From G020353235 sp964569555 (GTDB lineage: Bacteria; Chloroflexota; Dehalococcoidia; Dehalococcoidales; JAUYDJ01): 45,576 nt of DNA. The stretch's first letter is position 1, and the number at the start of each line of letters is the position of its first letter. The stretch is taken from the NCBI GenBank assembly GCA_964569555.1, contig CAZMTT010000003.1, forward strand, positions 1 to 45,576, in the 5' to 3' direction. The notes under the pieces are model-generated. The model saw nothing but the letters and a program-made list of their open reading frames with translations, made no database searches and had not been told where the DNA came from. This document shows positions 14,789 through 21,329 of the stretch, one piece after another. Position numbers and translations under genes: made by a program.

Positions 14789-16708
14789 TTAGCGCTGGGT
14801 AACCTCGCAGTATAGCTCCGGGGTTACCGCCCAACCGCTCCCCCACTCTGAGGTATTATCCGAGACCAGGCAGTAGCCACCACCGACAACTTCCATCACA
14901 AAAGTTATAGGTGTACCACTATAGCTTATGGTGATGTCACTAAACGTCGACGTGCTGTCGCCCGGACCGGAGAAGTATGCCTTGTATTGAATCCAGCGGT
15001 CACCATCGTGGACCGAGTTAATGGCAGTGCCGCTTACCTGATAATAGTCACCGGTGCCGGTGGGCCCGTACCAGGTAGCCGCGCCGAGCCCGGCTTCGGT
15101 GGCCGCCGACCTTATCTGGAACTTGATATCGGTGGTGGATGGCTCACTGATGGTAAACGAAATGGTGCCCCAGTCAACATCATACGTGGAATCATAGGCT
15201 GACGAGGTCAGGTCACCCGTTGCATAATACGTAGAGAAGTTAACGCTTATCTCGTCCAGAAGCGGGGTATCGCTGCCGTCAGAGGTGAATAGCATATGGT
15301 AGTAGAAGTTGGGCCCCGACCAGCCCAGTCCGGAAAGGTTGATATTGTGCGTGCCCTGGGAGAGGGTATCCCAGCCTCCCGCCGTGCCCGCCGAGTTGTA
15401 CCAGCTGGTGTTGTCCGTGGAGAACTGGACTTTTAAGCCGGTTCCGGACGGAATCGCCGAGGCATTGTAGTCAAAGCTGTCTATGCTGACCACCTTCTCC
15501 GAGGATAGCAAGTTAACTGATTTTATCCTCCCCGAGGCATAGTAGGTGACCGGCGTATAGCTGACCTCAACATATACCTGGGTACACCGTGAATATCTGG
15601 TCTTGGTGGCTCCCCTGGTAAATGCATATTGCATACCAACCCCGGCCTGCAGGTTATCAATCTCAGTCCAGGTCCAGGGGCTACCCGTCTGGGGGTTATT
15701 ATTCCACTGGTAGGAGTAGCTGGCGTAGCTGCCGGTTAGAGTTACCGCCGTCCCGTTGCGCTCAACACCGTTGGTTTTGATGTGAGCATAGGCTGATGCT
15801 TGGTTAGCTGGGTCTGTACCTCTAAGGTGTTTGGCGACAAAGTAAACCCGGACGTAGTTGATGACTCCGGAACCAGAAACGTGGTTGGGCAGGTTGTATA
15901 AATCTTCCAGGTAGGTACTGCTCTGTGATTCCACATAGGTGGTGTCACCATCGGAGGTGACATCGTCGACATCTTGCCAGTTTGCCTCACCCGTACCTGG
16001 GTATGGCGTCAAGCCAGTCTCATCGCCGACCGCATTTGGCCGGGAGGTTTCGGTGGCGGGTGTGCCGGGAGAATAGCTGAGTTTGGCCTGTCCGCCGCTG
16101 ACGGTAACATTGACCGAAGAAGCTATCTTGGTCTGGTCATTGTAGCTATCGGTTACGGTATCCGAAAAAGTATCAAATATCACATCCCCGGGGCTGGTGG
16201 TGGCATCAACCTGGTTTAAGGCGCCGCCCTCAAAATCGGCTTGGCTGGTCTGCGTCCAGGTGCCTAAGGTAGGGACAATGCTTACTCTAGTGAAGCTAAC
16301 CTCTCCATTTTGCAGGGTGAGCAGTCGGTAGTTGGGTGTCTCCTCTGCCTCCTCCGAGCCATAAATATATAACTTCATATTGAGGTACTGGTAGGCTTTG
16401 GTCAGGTTGGCGGTATTAACCAGGCAAACCGTTGCCATTGCGCCACCTTCATACTCGGAATGTGGGGTTATACTAAACAGGTCGCCGCTAGGAACTTCGC
16501 CGCAGGTCTTGTTTTCCGAGGATAGGTCAGTCAGGATAGAGTCCCAGTCAGGTTGGGTTGCCGTCGCATTAACGGCGGTCATGATATTTCCGGTTGGCTC
16601 AGAGACACCAATGGTGCCACCGGCGGTGGTGAAGGTATAGGCAAAGAACCCCCCACTGAGTATCAGGACAAGTAATGCGGCGATTGCCAGCTGGAGTTTC
16701 CCTTTCAT
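14789..16708 (-). CDS. Large secreted TasA/camelysin-like protein with internal insertion
   Basis: This 639-aa protein has the SipW-like signal LILSGGFFAYTFTTAGGTIG. The core domain starts after it (SGDLFSITPHSEYEGGAMATVCLVNTANL, LNMKLYIYG, LLTLQNGEVSF) and is interrupted at about residue 155. The insertion of about 445 residues contains the RPNAVGDET-to-RCTQVYVEVSY module shared with the downstream gene. Two further beta-rich domains follow it (SGRIKSVNLLSSEKVVSIDSF; SAYDSTYDVDWGTISFTI), resembling repeated carbohydrate-binding-like folds. The core then resumes with VMEVVGGGYCLV and ends ELYCEVTQR. It is probably the largest exposed component of the set. A weak GGTGG site precedes the ATG. 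Confidence 0.75.
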   Translation of the reverse strand: MKGKLQLAIAALLVLILSGGFFAYTFTTAGGTIGVSEPTGNIMTAVNATATQPDWDSILTDLSSENKTCGEVPSGDLFSITPHSEYEGGAMATVCLVNTANLTKAYQYLNMKLYIYGSEEAEETPNYRLLTLQNGEVSFTRVSIVPTLGTWTQTSQADFEGGALNQVDATTSPGDVIFDTFSDTVTDSYNDQTKIASSVNVTVSGGQAKLSYSPGTPATETSRPNAVGDETGLTPYPGTGEANWQDVDDVTSDGDTTYVESQSSTYLEDLYNLPNHVSGSGVINYVRVYFVAKHLRGTDPANQASAYAHIKTNGVERNGTAVTLTGSYASYSYQWNNNPQTGSPWTWTEIDNLQAGVGMQYAFTRGATKTRYSRCTQVYVEVSYTPVTYYASGRIKSVNLLSSEKVVSIDSFDYNASAIPSGTGLKVQFSTDNTSWYNSAGTAGGWDTLSQGTHNINLSGLGWSGPNFYYHMLFTSDGSDTPLLDEISVNFSTYYATGDLTSSAYDSTYDVDWGTISFTISEPSTTDIKFQIRSAATEAGLGAATWYGPTGTGDYYQVSGTAINSVHDGDRWIQYKAYFSGPGDSTSTFSDITISYSGTPITFVMEVVGGGYCLVSDNTSEWGSGWAVTPELYCEVTQR

Positions 16709-16754
16709 TTAGTTCCACCGCCGTGTATCATCCTTCTCTACTTTTTGCTTCTGG

Positions 16755-17282
16755 TTACCTCTGGACGACCTCGCACCATATCTGGGGCGAGGCACTGCCA
16801 CCAAGACCGGTCCGCCACTGGTGCAGGCGATAGCCGCCCCCGGTCACTTCAACGTAATAAGGACCGGTGCCGGTGCCATTGACCCAGTCAAAGGTAACCT
16901 CGGCATTGGACAGGTTGAGGACCTGAACTTCGGCCTGGTTATCCGATGCGGTGCCGGTGCTGTCCTGGAACTCGAGCGCCATGTTGAGGTGCTGGTAGCG
17001 GCGGATCAGGTCTCCGGTATTGACCAGATAGACCCTTACCACCAGGTCGCCGGTATAGCTTCCGTGCGGGGTGATGTCGAAGAGGGTTCCGGTGGGCCAG
17101 GTGCCGGCGAACTTGCCGAAGACGGTGGGGGGAGAGTAGGTGCCGTTAACGCTCACTTCAGCAAAGTCTGATTGTATGGCGGTAACACCGATGGTGGTGG
17201 TGGTGGTAGTGAAGGTATAGGCGAAGGCACCACCGGTGAGTGCCAGCACCGCCACTATGGCAATGAGAATGAACTTCTTCAT
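16755..17282 (-). CDS. Secreted TasA/camelysin-like core protein (175 aa)
   Basis: This is the simplest member of the four. The signal is MKKFILIAIVAVLALTGG, followed by AFAYTFTTTTTTIGV. The core then has TLFDITPHGSYTGDLVVRVYLVNTGDL, YQHLNMALEFQDS, VLNLSNAEVTF, YYVEVTGGGYRL and the C-terminal IWCEVVQR. The single cysteine is six residues from the end. Size and layout resemble TasA- and camelysin-type proteins exported by SipW-class peptidases, which assemble into extracellular fibres in Bacillus; the similarity is by architecture, not proven homology. A strong ribosome site, AAGGAGG, precedes the ATG. It is likely co-transcribed with neighbours on both sides or has its own promoter near 17312-17342. 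Confidence 0.75.
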   Translation of the reverse strand: MKKFILIAIVAVLALTGGAFAYTFTTTTTTIGVTAIQSDFAEVSVNGTYSPPTVFGKFAGTWPTGTLFDITPHGSYTGDLVVRVYLVNTGDLIRRYQHLNMALEFQDSTGTASDNQAEVQVLNLSNAEVTFDWVNGTGTGPYYVEVTGGGYRLHQWRTGLGGSASPQIWCEVVQR

Positions 17283-17311
17283 TGTTTCCCTCCTTGTATA
17301 ACTACCTTTCT

Positions 17312-17342
17312 ATTTTACCTTAACTTTCACCTTAATTGTCAA
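17312..17342 (-). promoter_or_regulatory. Possible promoter/regulator region of the 175-aa secreted protein
   Basis: On the - strand TTGACA (17342-17337) and TAAAAT (17317-17312) are 19 bp apart, longer than ideal. Two TTAAGGT copies 12 bp apart lie between them, in the opposite orientation to the TTAAGGT repeats at 13683-13715. This is weak evidence for a related regulatory site. Confidence 0.3.
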
Positions 17343-17371
17343 CTTTATGTCTATTAGTTTCTATTAGTCCC

Positions 17372-17397
17372 GGGGCCCCCTCAGCCAAGGGGACCCC
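17372..17397 (-). terminator. Strong GC hairpin after the 185-aa secreted protein
   Basis: GGGGCCCCC (17372-17380) and GGGGACCCC (17389-17397) pair through nine bases including one G-U, with an 8-nt loop. It lies just downstream of the 17409-17966 gene. No T-run follows on the - strand, so it may attenuate transcription or protect the upstream mRNA rather than fully terminate. Confidence 0.5.
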
Positions 17398-17408
17398 TAA
17401 CTAGCCAA

Positions 17409-17966
17409 TTACTGGTGCTGACTGGCCTGTATCACCTGGCAGAAGAGAATCGGGTCATTATCAGGCAGTCCCTTGACCGCCGGGTATACCCTGTAGCTGC
17501 CGCCAGGGACGTAGACGGTCCGAGTAAGGGTCAGGTTGGTGCTGTCAACGATGAAGCTGACCTCGGGGTTGCTCAGGCTGAGGATCTGGGTGGATTCCTC
17601 CATGTCTACCGGGTTGAAGTCACCATCGGTGAAGTTCACTCTTAGCATCCAGAAGGAGTAGTCCTCAACCAGCTCATCAACATTGGCCAGGGAGACGATT
17701 ACCTCCAGGTCGCCGGTATAGCCAGCGCCCCTGGTCACGTCAAATAGTCCGCCCGCCCCTATTGTGCCTTTGGTTTTACCCAGGAAGGTGTAAGCCGGCA
17801 CATTGTTGTTGTCGGTGACCGTGGCGTAGTCGGTAGCCACCGGGGTGGTGCCCAGCGTGATGGTGGTCGTGGTGTAGGTGTAGGCAAATAAACCACCCGT
17901 GATGGCTAGCGCAAGCAAGAAAGCGCTTAGCATCATCAGTCCTTTTCGTTTCGCATTTCCCTCCAT
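17409..17966 (-). CDS. Secreted TasA/camelysin-like core protein (185 aa)
   Basis: The signal region LLALAITGGLFAYTYTTTTITLG follows a short basic start (MEGNAKRKG). The core is a divergent copy: GLFDVTRGAGYTGDLEVIVSLANVDEL, a changed helix segment (DYSFWMLRVNFTDG), ILSLSNPEVSFIV, TVYVPGGSYRVY and FCQVIQASQHQ at the C-terminus. It keeps the single C-terminal cysteine. It is the first of the four secreted-protein genes in transcription order and has a strong ribosome site (AAAGGAGGAC). A structured 188-nt leader lies between it and the LuxR-type regulator gene. Divergence from the other three may mean a distinct role, such as an anchor or cap. Confidence 0.72.
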   Translation of the reverse strand: MEGNAKRKGLMMLSAFLLALAITGGLFAYTYTTTTITLGTTPVATDYATVTDNNNVPAYTFLGKTKGTIGAGGLFDVTRGAGYTGDLEVIVSLANVDELVEDYSFWMLRVNFTDGDFNPVDMEESTQILSLSNPEVSFIVDSTNLTLTRTVYVPGGSYRVYPAVKGLPDNDPILFCQVIQASQHQ

Positions 17967-17990
17967 TTTTTTGTCCTCCTTTTACTGTTG

Positions 17991-18084
17991 ATTTAGATTA
18001 GCTCTAAATTGTGGTAGGCTTCTCATCGCCTACCGTTTCTATTTCTTAAGGGCCGGTTTTCCATCAGGCTTAGCGATTCCGGCC
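17991..18084 (-). promoter_or_regulatory. Structured leader ahead of the first secreted-protein gene
   Basis: Three potential stems follow one another: ATTTAGA/TCTAAAT (17991-18009, 5-nt loop), GGTAGGC/GCCTACC (18013-18034, 8-nt loop) and GGCCGG/CCGGCC (18051-18084, 22-nt loop). On the - strand a further GGGAGGTG site is followed by very short basic reading frames of 11-12 codons. It could be an attenuator or an unrecognised riboswitch. It does not match the c-di-GMP class I consensus that I compared it with. Confidence 0.4.
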
Positions 18085-18154
18085 ACCTTCTTTTTTATTC
18101 TTCACATTATCTTCACCTCCCTTGAATTTCCCCGAACGTGATTTTAAAATTTAT

Positions 18155-18916
18155 TTAACTTACCAGGGATTTAAAGCGTTCCATCAGTTTTTCTTTGAAC
18201 TCGTTGAATTCTTCCCTGGTCACATACTCCACACCCGGTTTGCCGGCTCTGGGCATTACGCCGCTTTGCGCGGCCTCAATCACCTCGCGGCTGCGGTCAT
18301 TAGCCACCAGCTTGTCCAGGATAAGGTTGAGGTGGTGGCGGATAATTTCCTCACTGAGATTCAGGGTTTTGGTGAGCTCCTCAAGCGGAGTTCCCTCGGT
18401 GATGTGGCGCAGAATATCATTCTCAACTGGCAAAAGGTGAGCCAGCAGGTCAGCCACTTTTTTGCCGATGGCGGTAAAGACTTCAAATTCCTCAACCACG
18501 TGGGCGGCAATTTCGGGCCTGAGCAGGGCTTCGCTTATCGGTTGGGCTCCCTGGGCTACCTCCCGGATGAGGTTGACCACGTCCTCCGGGTCGGCATCTT
18601 TGGTCAGGCAGGCGCTGGCCCCGCTCTTCATGGCTGAGTAGAGCTGCTCCTCATTTTCGCTATCCATAATCAAAAGCACCATCACCTCGGGCAGGTTCTG
18701 CTTCAGGCGACGGCAGGCATCAACACCGCTGAGTTTGCTATGGTTGGCATTGAGGATAGCTATCTTGGGTGGCGTTTTTTCAATAAAGGTGAGCGCCTCT
18801 TCATTTTCGGCAGCCTCGCCGATGACATCCATATCTTCCTCACCGGAAAGAGTGAAATGGATGCCTTCTCGAAAGAGCACTTGCCAATCAGCTAAAAATA
18901 CGGTTAGTTTTTCCAT
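18155..18916 (-). CDS. LuxR/NarL-type regulator with degenerate receiver
   Basis: About 253 aa, starting MEKLTVFLADWQVLFREG; GGAGGAG lies 8 nt before this ATG, which excludes an upstream GTG at 18931. The receiver domain (about 1-120) lacks key residues. The acidic pair is ADW rather than DD, and the usual phosphoacceptor Asp is Asn in IAILNANHSKLSG. The conserved Lys is kept (CLTKDADPED). A helix-turn-helix domain (about 165-225) has LPVENDILRHITEGTPLEELTKTLNLSEEIIRHHLNLIL. The C-terminus has a helical tail (REEFNEFKEKLMERF). The protein probably binds DNA without phosphorylation control. Its promoter carries the repeat element shared with the signal peptidase gene. Confidence 0.78.
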   Translation of the reverse strand: MEKLTVFLADWQVLFREGIHFTLSGEEDMDVIGEAAENEEALTFIEKTPPKIAILNANHSKLSGVDACRRLKQNLPEVMVLLIMDSENEEQLYSAMKSGASACLTKDADPEDVVNLIREVAQGAQPISEALLRPEIAAHVVEEFEVFTAIGKKVADLLAHLLPVENDILRHITEGTPLEELTKTLNLSEEIIRHHLNLILDKLVANDRSREVIEAAQSGVMPRAGKPGVEYVTREEFNEFKEKLMERFKSLVS

Positions 18917-18969
18917 TTTTGGCTCCTCCACAGCTCGTTACGCTCATTACACTCTTAATCTAACAGATG

Positions 18970-19034
18970 AATATAAAGATAGGCATAAAAAAGATAAAGA
19001 GTTCGTAAAGGTTGTGTTAAGGTTTTATAAAGAA
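18970..19034 (-). promoter_or_regulatory. Regulator promoter with three 11-bp direct repeats
   Basis: TTCGTAAAGGT (19002-19012), TGTGTTAAGGT (19013-19023) and TTTATAAAGAA (19024-19034) match the repeats at 13683-13715. A TATATT -10 box (18975-18970, - strand) lies at the same 27-bp distance as in that element. The whole ~65 bp is visibly conserved between the two sites, including the intervening AT-rich stretch. Confidence 0.7.
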
Positions 19035-19080
19035 CTCGGGCCAGAAGAGCCTTTGGGGTGGTTAAAGTGGGGGGTGTTTC

Positions 19081-19770
19081 TTAAGCCGGCCGGACAAACT
19101 TGTAGCCCATACCGTGCTCGGTGACGATTATGTCGGCGGATTCGCCGTTATCACCCAGCTTCTGCCGCAGGTGCTGAATGTGCACCCGCAGCAAATCTCT
19201 GGCGTCCTGGTAGTCTTCCCCCCATACCTTGTTCAGCAGGTTCTCGTGGGAAAGCAGATGCCCTTCGTTCTTAATCAGGTGATAGAGCAGCTTGTATTCG
19301 GTGGAGGTGAGCCTTACCGGTTTCCCGTCCACGGTGACTTCTTTACTGGCAAAGTCCACCGCCAGCCGGCCACTGATAAAGGGCCTCTCCTCACTTACCG
19401 ACAGTCCCTGAATCCGGCGCAGTACCGCCCGCACTCTGGCGACCAGTTCAATATGGCTGAAGGGCTTGGTGATATAATCGTCGGCGCCCAGCTCCAGACC
19501 GCGGGCGACATCGGTATCTTCTCCCCTCACCGTCAGCATTAATACCGGCACCTGGGAGAAGCGCCGTATCTCCCGCAGTACCTCAAAGCCGTCCATATCG
19601 GGGAGCCCGACGTCCAGGATAACCACATCCGGGCTCTCGGCTTCGACCAGCTCCAGTCCCCGGTTGCCGTCCTGGGCGGAGAGGACGGTGGCGCCACTCC
19701 AGTGTAGCTGGAAGCAAAGCGAGACGACATCGGCAATCTCGGCGGCGTCATCAATTACGATTGCTTTCAT
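19081..19770 (-). CDS. OmpR/PhoB-family response regulator
   Basis: This 229-aa protein has a complete receiver: the acidic pair D7/D8 (IVIDDAAE), phosphoacceptor D53 (VILDVGLPDMDG), the Thr in LMLTVRGED and the Lys in YITKPFS. The C-terminal winged helix (about 130-229) carries LTSTEYKLLYHLIKNEGHLLSHENLLNKVWGEDY and HIQHLRQKLGD. Such regulators bind tandem direct repeats of 10-11 bp as head-to-tail dimers. It is encoded 15 nt after the histidine kinase, its likely partner. The 11-bp repeats upstream of the LuxR-type regulator and signal peptidase genes are the obvious candidate targets, an inference from spacing and proximity. Confidence 0.88.
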   Translation of the reverse strand: MKAIVIDDAAEIADVVSLCFQLHWSGATVLSAQDGNRGLELVEAESPDVVILDVGLPDMDGFEVLREIRRFSQVPVLMLTVRGEDTDVARGLELGADDYITKPFSHIELVARVRAVLRRIQGLSVSEERPFISGRLAVDFASKEVTVDGKPVRLTSTEYKLLYHLIKNEGHLLSHENLLNKVWGEDYQDARDLLRVHIQHLRQKLGDNGESADIIVTEHGMGYKFVRPA

Positions 19771-19785
19771 GGCTATATCTACCGC

Positions 19786-20469
19786 TTATTTCAGGGGTAG
19801 GGAAAAGGAGAAGGTGCTACCCTGACCGGTGGCACTCTCCAGCCGGATATTGCCGCCGTGAAGCTCAACCAGGAATTTGGTAATGGCTAATCCCAGCCCA
19901 CTGCCCCTGCCCCCGTTGACCTGATAGTAGGGTTGGAATATCAGTTCTTGCTTCTCGGCGGGGATACCCATCCCGCTATCAGCTACCTGAATCACCAGCC
20001 GGCCGTTTTCAGAGACGGCACTTATTGTTATCCGGCCCCCCTCGGGAGTGAATTTGCTGGCATTGGTTAACAGATTAAGCAGGACCTGCTCCAGGTACTG
20101 ACGGTCTGCCTTAATCGCGGGTAGTGAGGCGGGCAGATTCAGGGTCAGGGATTGTCGTTTGCTCTTGGTAATCGGGTAGAACTCGGTGGTTATGCTCTGG
20201 ATAAGCGGGCCGACTTCAATGAGCTCCGGTTTAAAGGGGAAGTCCCCGGTGAGCAGCTCGGACATCTTGCCAAAGTTAGACAGCTTTTCATCCAGGCGGT
20301 GGGCGTTACGGATGATGCTTTCAATAAGTTTCGCCGGCAGGCTTTTGTCATCGGGATGTAGTTCATCAGCCAGGAGTTCGGCGGAAGCAATTATGGGGGT
20401 GAGGGAAGTTTTCAGCTCGTGGACCGTAGCTGAAACGAATTCCACCCGGTTCTTCCCTTGTCCCGTCAT
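19786..20469 (-). CDS. Soluble sensor histidine kinase
   Basis: About 227 aa from the ATG at 20469. The frame is open to 20739, but that stretch overlaps the divergent gene and its promoter. An ATG at 20514 lies inside the -10 box. The kinase core is complete: an H-box with FVSATVHELKTSLTP (His17), an N-box LLNLLTNASKFTPEGG, a G1-box VADSGMGIPAEKQ, and GRGSGLGLAI. There is no membrane helix, PAS or other sensor domain, so the signal must come from a partner or the cytoplasm. It would phosphorylate the OmpR-type regulator 15 nt downstream. If the longer start were used, an extra region of 90 residues of unclear nature would be added. Confidence 0.75.
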   Translation of the reverse strand: MTGQGKNRVEFVSATVHELKTSLTPIIASAELLADELHPDDKSLPAKLIESIIRNAHRLDEKLSNFGKMSELLTGDFPFKPELIEVGPLIQSITTEFYPITKSKRQSLTLNLPASLPAIKADRQYLEQVLLNLLTNASKFTPEGGRITISAVSENGRLVIQVADSGMGIPAEKQELIFQPYYQVNGGRGSGLGLAITKFLVELHGGNIRLESATGQGSTFSFSLPLK

Positions 20470-20509
20470 CGGTTCACTCTGTATCTCTGAAACTAGCTTG
20501 GTTAGCCTA

Positions 20510-20538
20510 AGCATAGTTCGCCAGGTGGCAAATGTCAA
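20510..20538 (-). promoter_or_regulatory. Sigma70-type promoter of the kinase-regulator operon
   Basis: On the - strand TTGACA (20538-20533), a 17-bp spacer and TATGCT (20515-20510). The predicted start of transcription near 20503 supports translation from 20469. Confidence 0.6.
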
Positions 20539-20553
20539 GGCTGGCTGACTCCC

Positions 20554-20582
20554 TTGACGGTCAGGCTTAAGAATTATACAAT
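20554..20582 (+). promoter_or_regulatory. Divergent promoter toward the small membrane protein
   Basis: TTGACG (20554-20559), a 17-bp spacer and TACAAT (20577-20582). It points to the gene at 20719 with a leader of about 130 nt, and lies back to back with the kinase promoter. I see no further structure in the leader. Confidence 0.55.
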
Positions 20583-20718
20583 TACACTCGGATAGCAGGG
20601 CTGAGAAGTACGATTTCACCGATGTCGATGGTGGTCCGGCGGGCATCTTGGCCGCTTTGGAGCTGTCTCCGGCATCCCGCCTCAGTATCCTGCTTATTGC
20701 GAAGAGGAAGAAGTAGAG

Positions 20719-21003
20719 ATGAATAAAAAAAGGGAACAATTTTGGGAAACACCGGATAGAGACCTGGCCAGCTTGGCAAGAAGCCTGTCCCCCCTTCTCT
20801 TAGCTTCAGCCATTGGCTTTGTTTTGATTTATGTCGCGTTTTTCATTATGGAACTGGCCATAGCCCAGGCGCAGACGGTCCTGGCCGCATACGATATAAT
20901 CGCCACTCGTGAGGATGTGACATGGGCAATACACCTTACCTTCGGGCTTAGTGCGGTGCCGGCTATTATTCTCGGCTACTGGATAGGAAGACTAATGCGG
21001 TGA
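20719..21003 (+). CDS. Small two-helix membrane protein
   Basis: This 94-aa protein has a charged N-terminus (MNKKREQFWETPDRD). One hydrophobic helix lies at about 25-48 (SPLLLASAIGFVLIYVAFFIM) and a second at about 70-92 (IHLTFGLSAVPAIILGYWIGRLM). A loop of about 20 residues contains AQAQTVLAAYDIIATREDV. No family is recognised. It has its own promoter, divergent from the histidine kinase operon, so it could be a membrane partner that feeds a signal to the soluble kinase, but this is speculation. AAGTAGAG serves as a weak ribosome site. Confidence 0.6.
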   Translation: MNKKREQFWETPDRDLASLARSLSPLLLASAIGFVLIYVAFFIMELAIAQAQTVLAAYDIIATREDVTWAIHLTFGLSAVPAIILGYWIGRLMR

Positions 21004-21043
21004 GACGGCAGGACTTAGCTCGGACAGAAGAGAGCCGTTTTGG

Positions 21044-21072
21044 TTGACAGGTTATCTTCGGCAGTCTAAAAT
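21044..21072 (+). promoter_or_regulatory. Sigma70-type promoter of rpsU-yqeY
   Basis: TTGACA (21044-21049), a 17-bp spacer and TAAAAT (21067-21072), about 60 nt before the rpsU start. This is one of the closest matches to consensus in the window, as expected for a ribosomal protein gene. Confidence 0.75.
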
Positions 21073-21134
21073 ATAGAAGCAGAGGCAGTTAGCCACAGTT
21101 TTGTGGTAAGGCCATATGAAGGAGATGATGTTGT

Positions 21135-21326
21135 TTGGCCAGAGTAAAGGCTGATGAGAATGAGAGTTTTGAGAGCTTACTTAAACGGTTTAACAAGGTG
21201 GTGCAGCAGGGAGGTATTCTAGCTGAGATTCGTCGGCGGGAACACTATGAGAAGCCCAGTGTAAAGCGTAAGCGTAAGGAAGCCGCCAAGAGACGCAAGA
21301 GTGCTCGGTCCTCGAGAAGAAGGTAG
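21135..21326 (+). CDS. rpsU: 30S ribosomal protein S21
   Basis: This 63-aa basic protein matches S21: ARVKADENESFESLLKRFNKVVQQGGILAEIRRREHYEKPSVKRKRK, then a basic tail rich in Arg and Ser. S21 sits on the small-subunit platform near the 3' end of 16S rRNA and aids initiation. It starts at TTG, supported by AAGGAGATG upstream. It pairs with yqeY, which starts 3 nt after its stop; this rpsU-yqeY order is widespread in bacteria. Confidence 0.93.
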   Translation: MARVKADENESFESLLKRFNKVVQQGGILAEIRRREHYEKPSVKRKRKEAAKRRKSARSSRRR

Positions 21327-21329
21327 CCG

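Noticed and set aside
14766..14846. ATG at 14846 as start of the 345-aa secreted protein
   Set aside because: It lies inside the upstream gene and would put 27 residues with GRS/Pro-rich sequence before the signal peptide; the GTG at 14765 gives a signal like the paralogues.
17991..18150. c-di-GMP class I riboswitch
   Set aside because: A CGCTAAGCC segment and a GGTAGGC stem first suggested it, but the order of conserved blocks and the GAAA tetraloop receptor are missing.
20470..20739. N-terminal extension of the histidine kinase with a hydrophobic first helix (MFPFFIHLYFFLFAI)
   Set aside because: It overlaps the divergent 94-aa gene and both promoters; the kinase promoter places transcription start near 20503, so the extension would not be translated.
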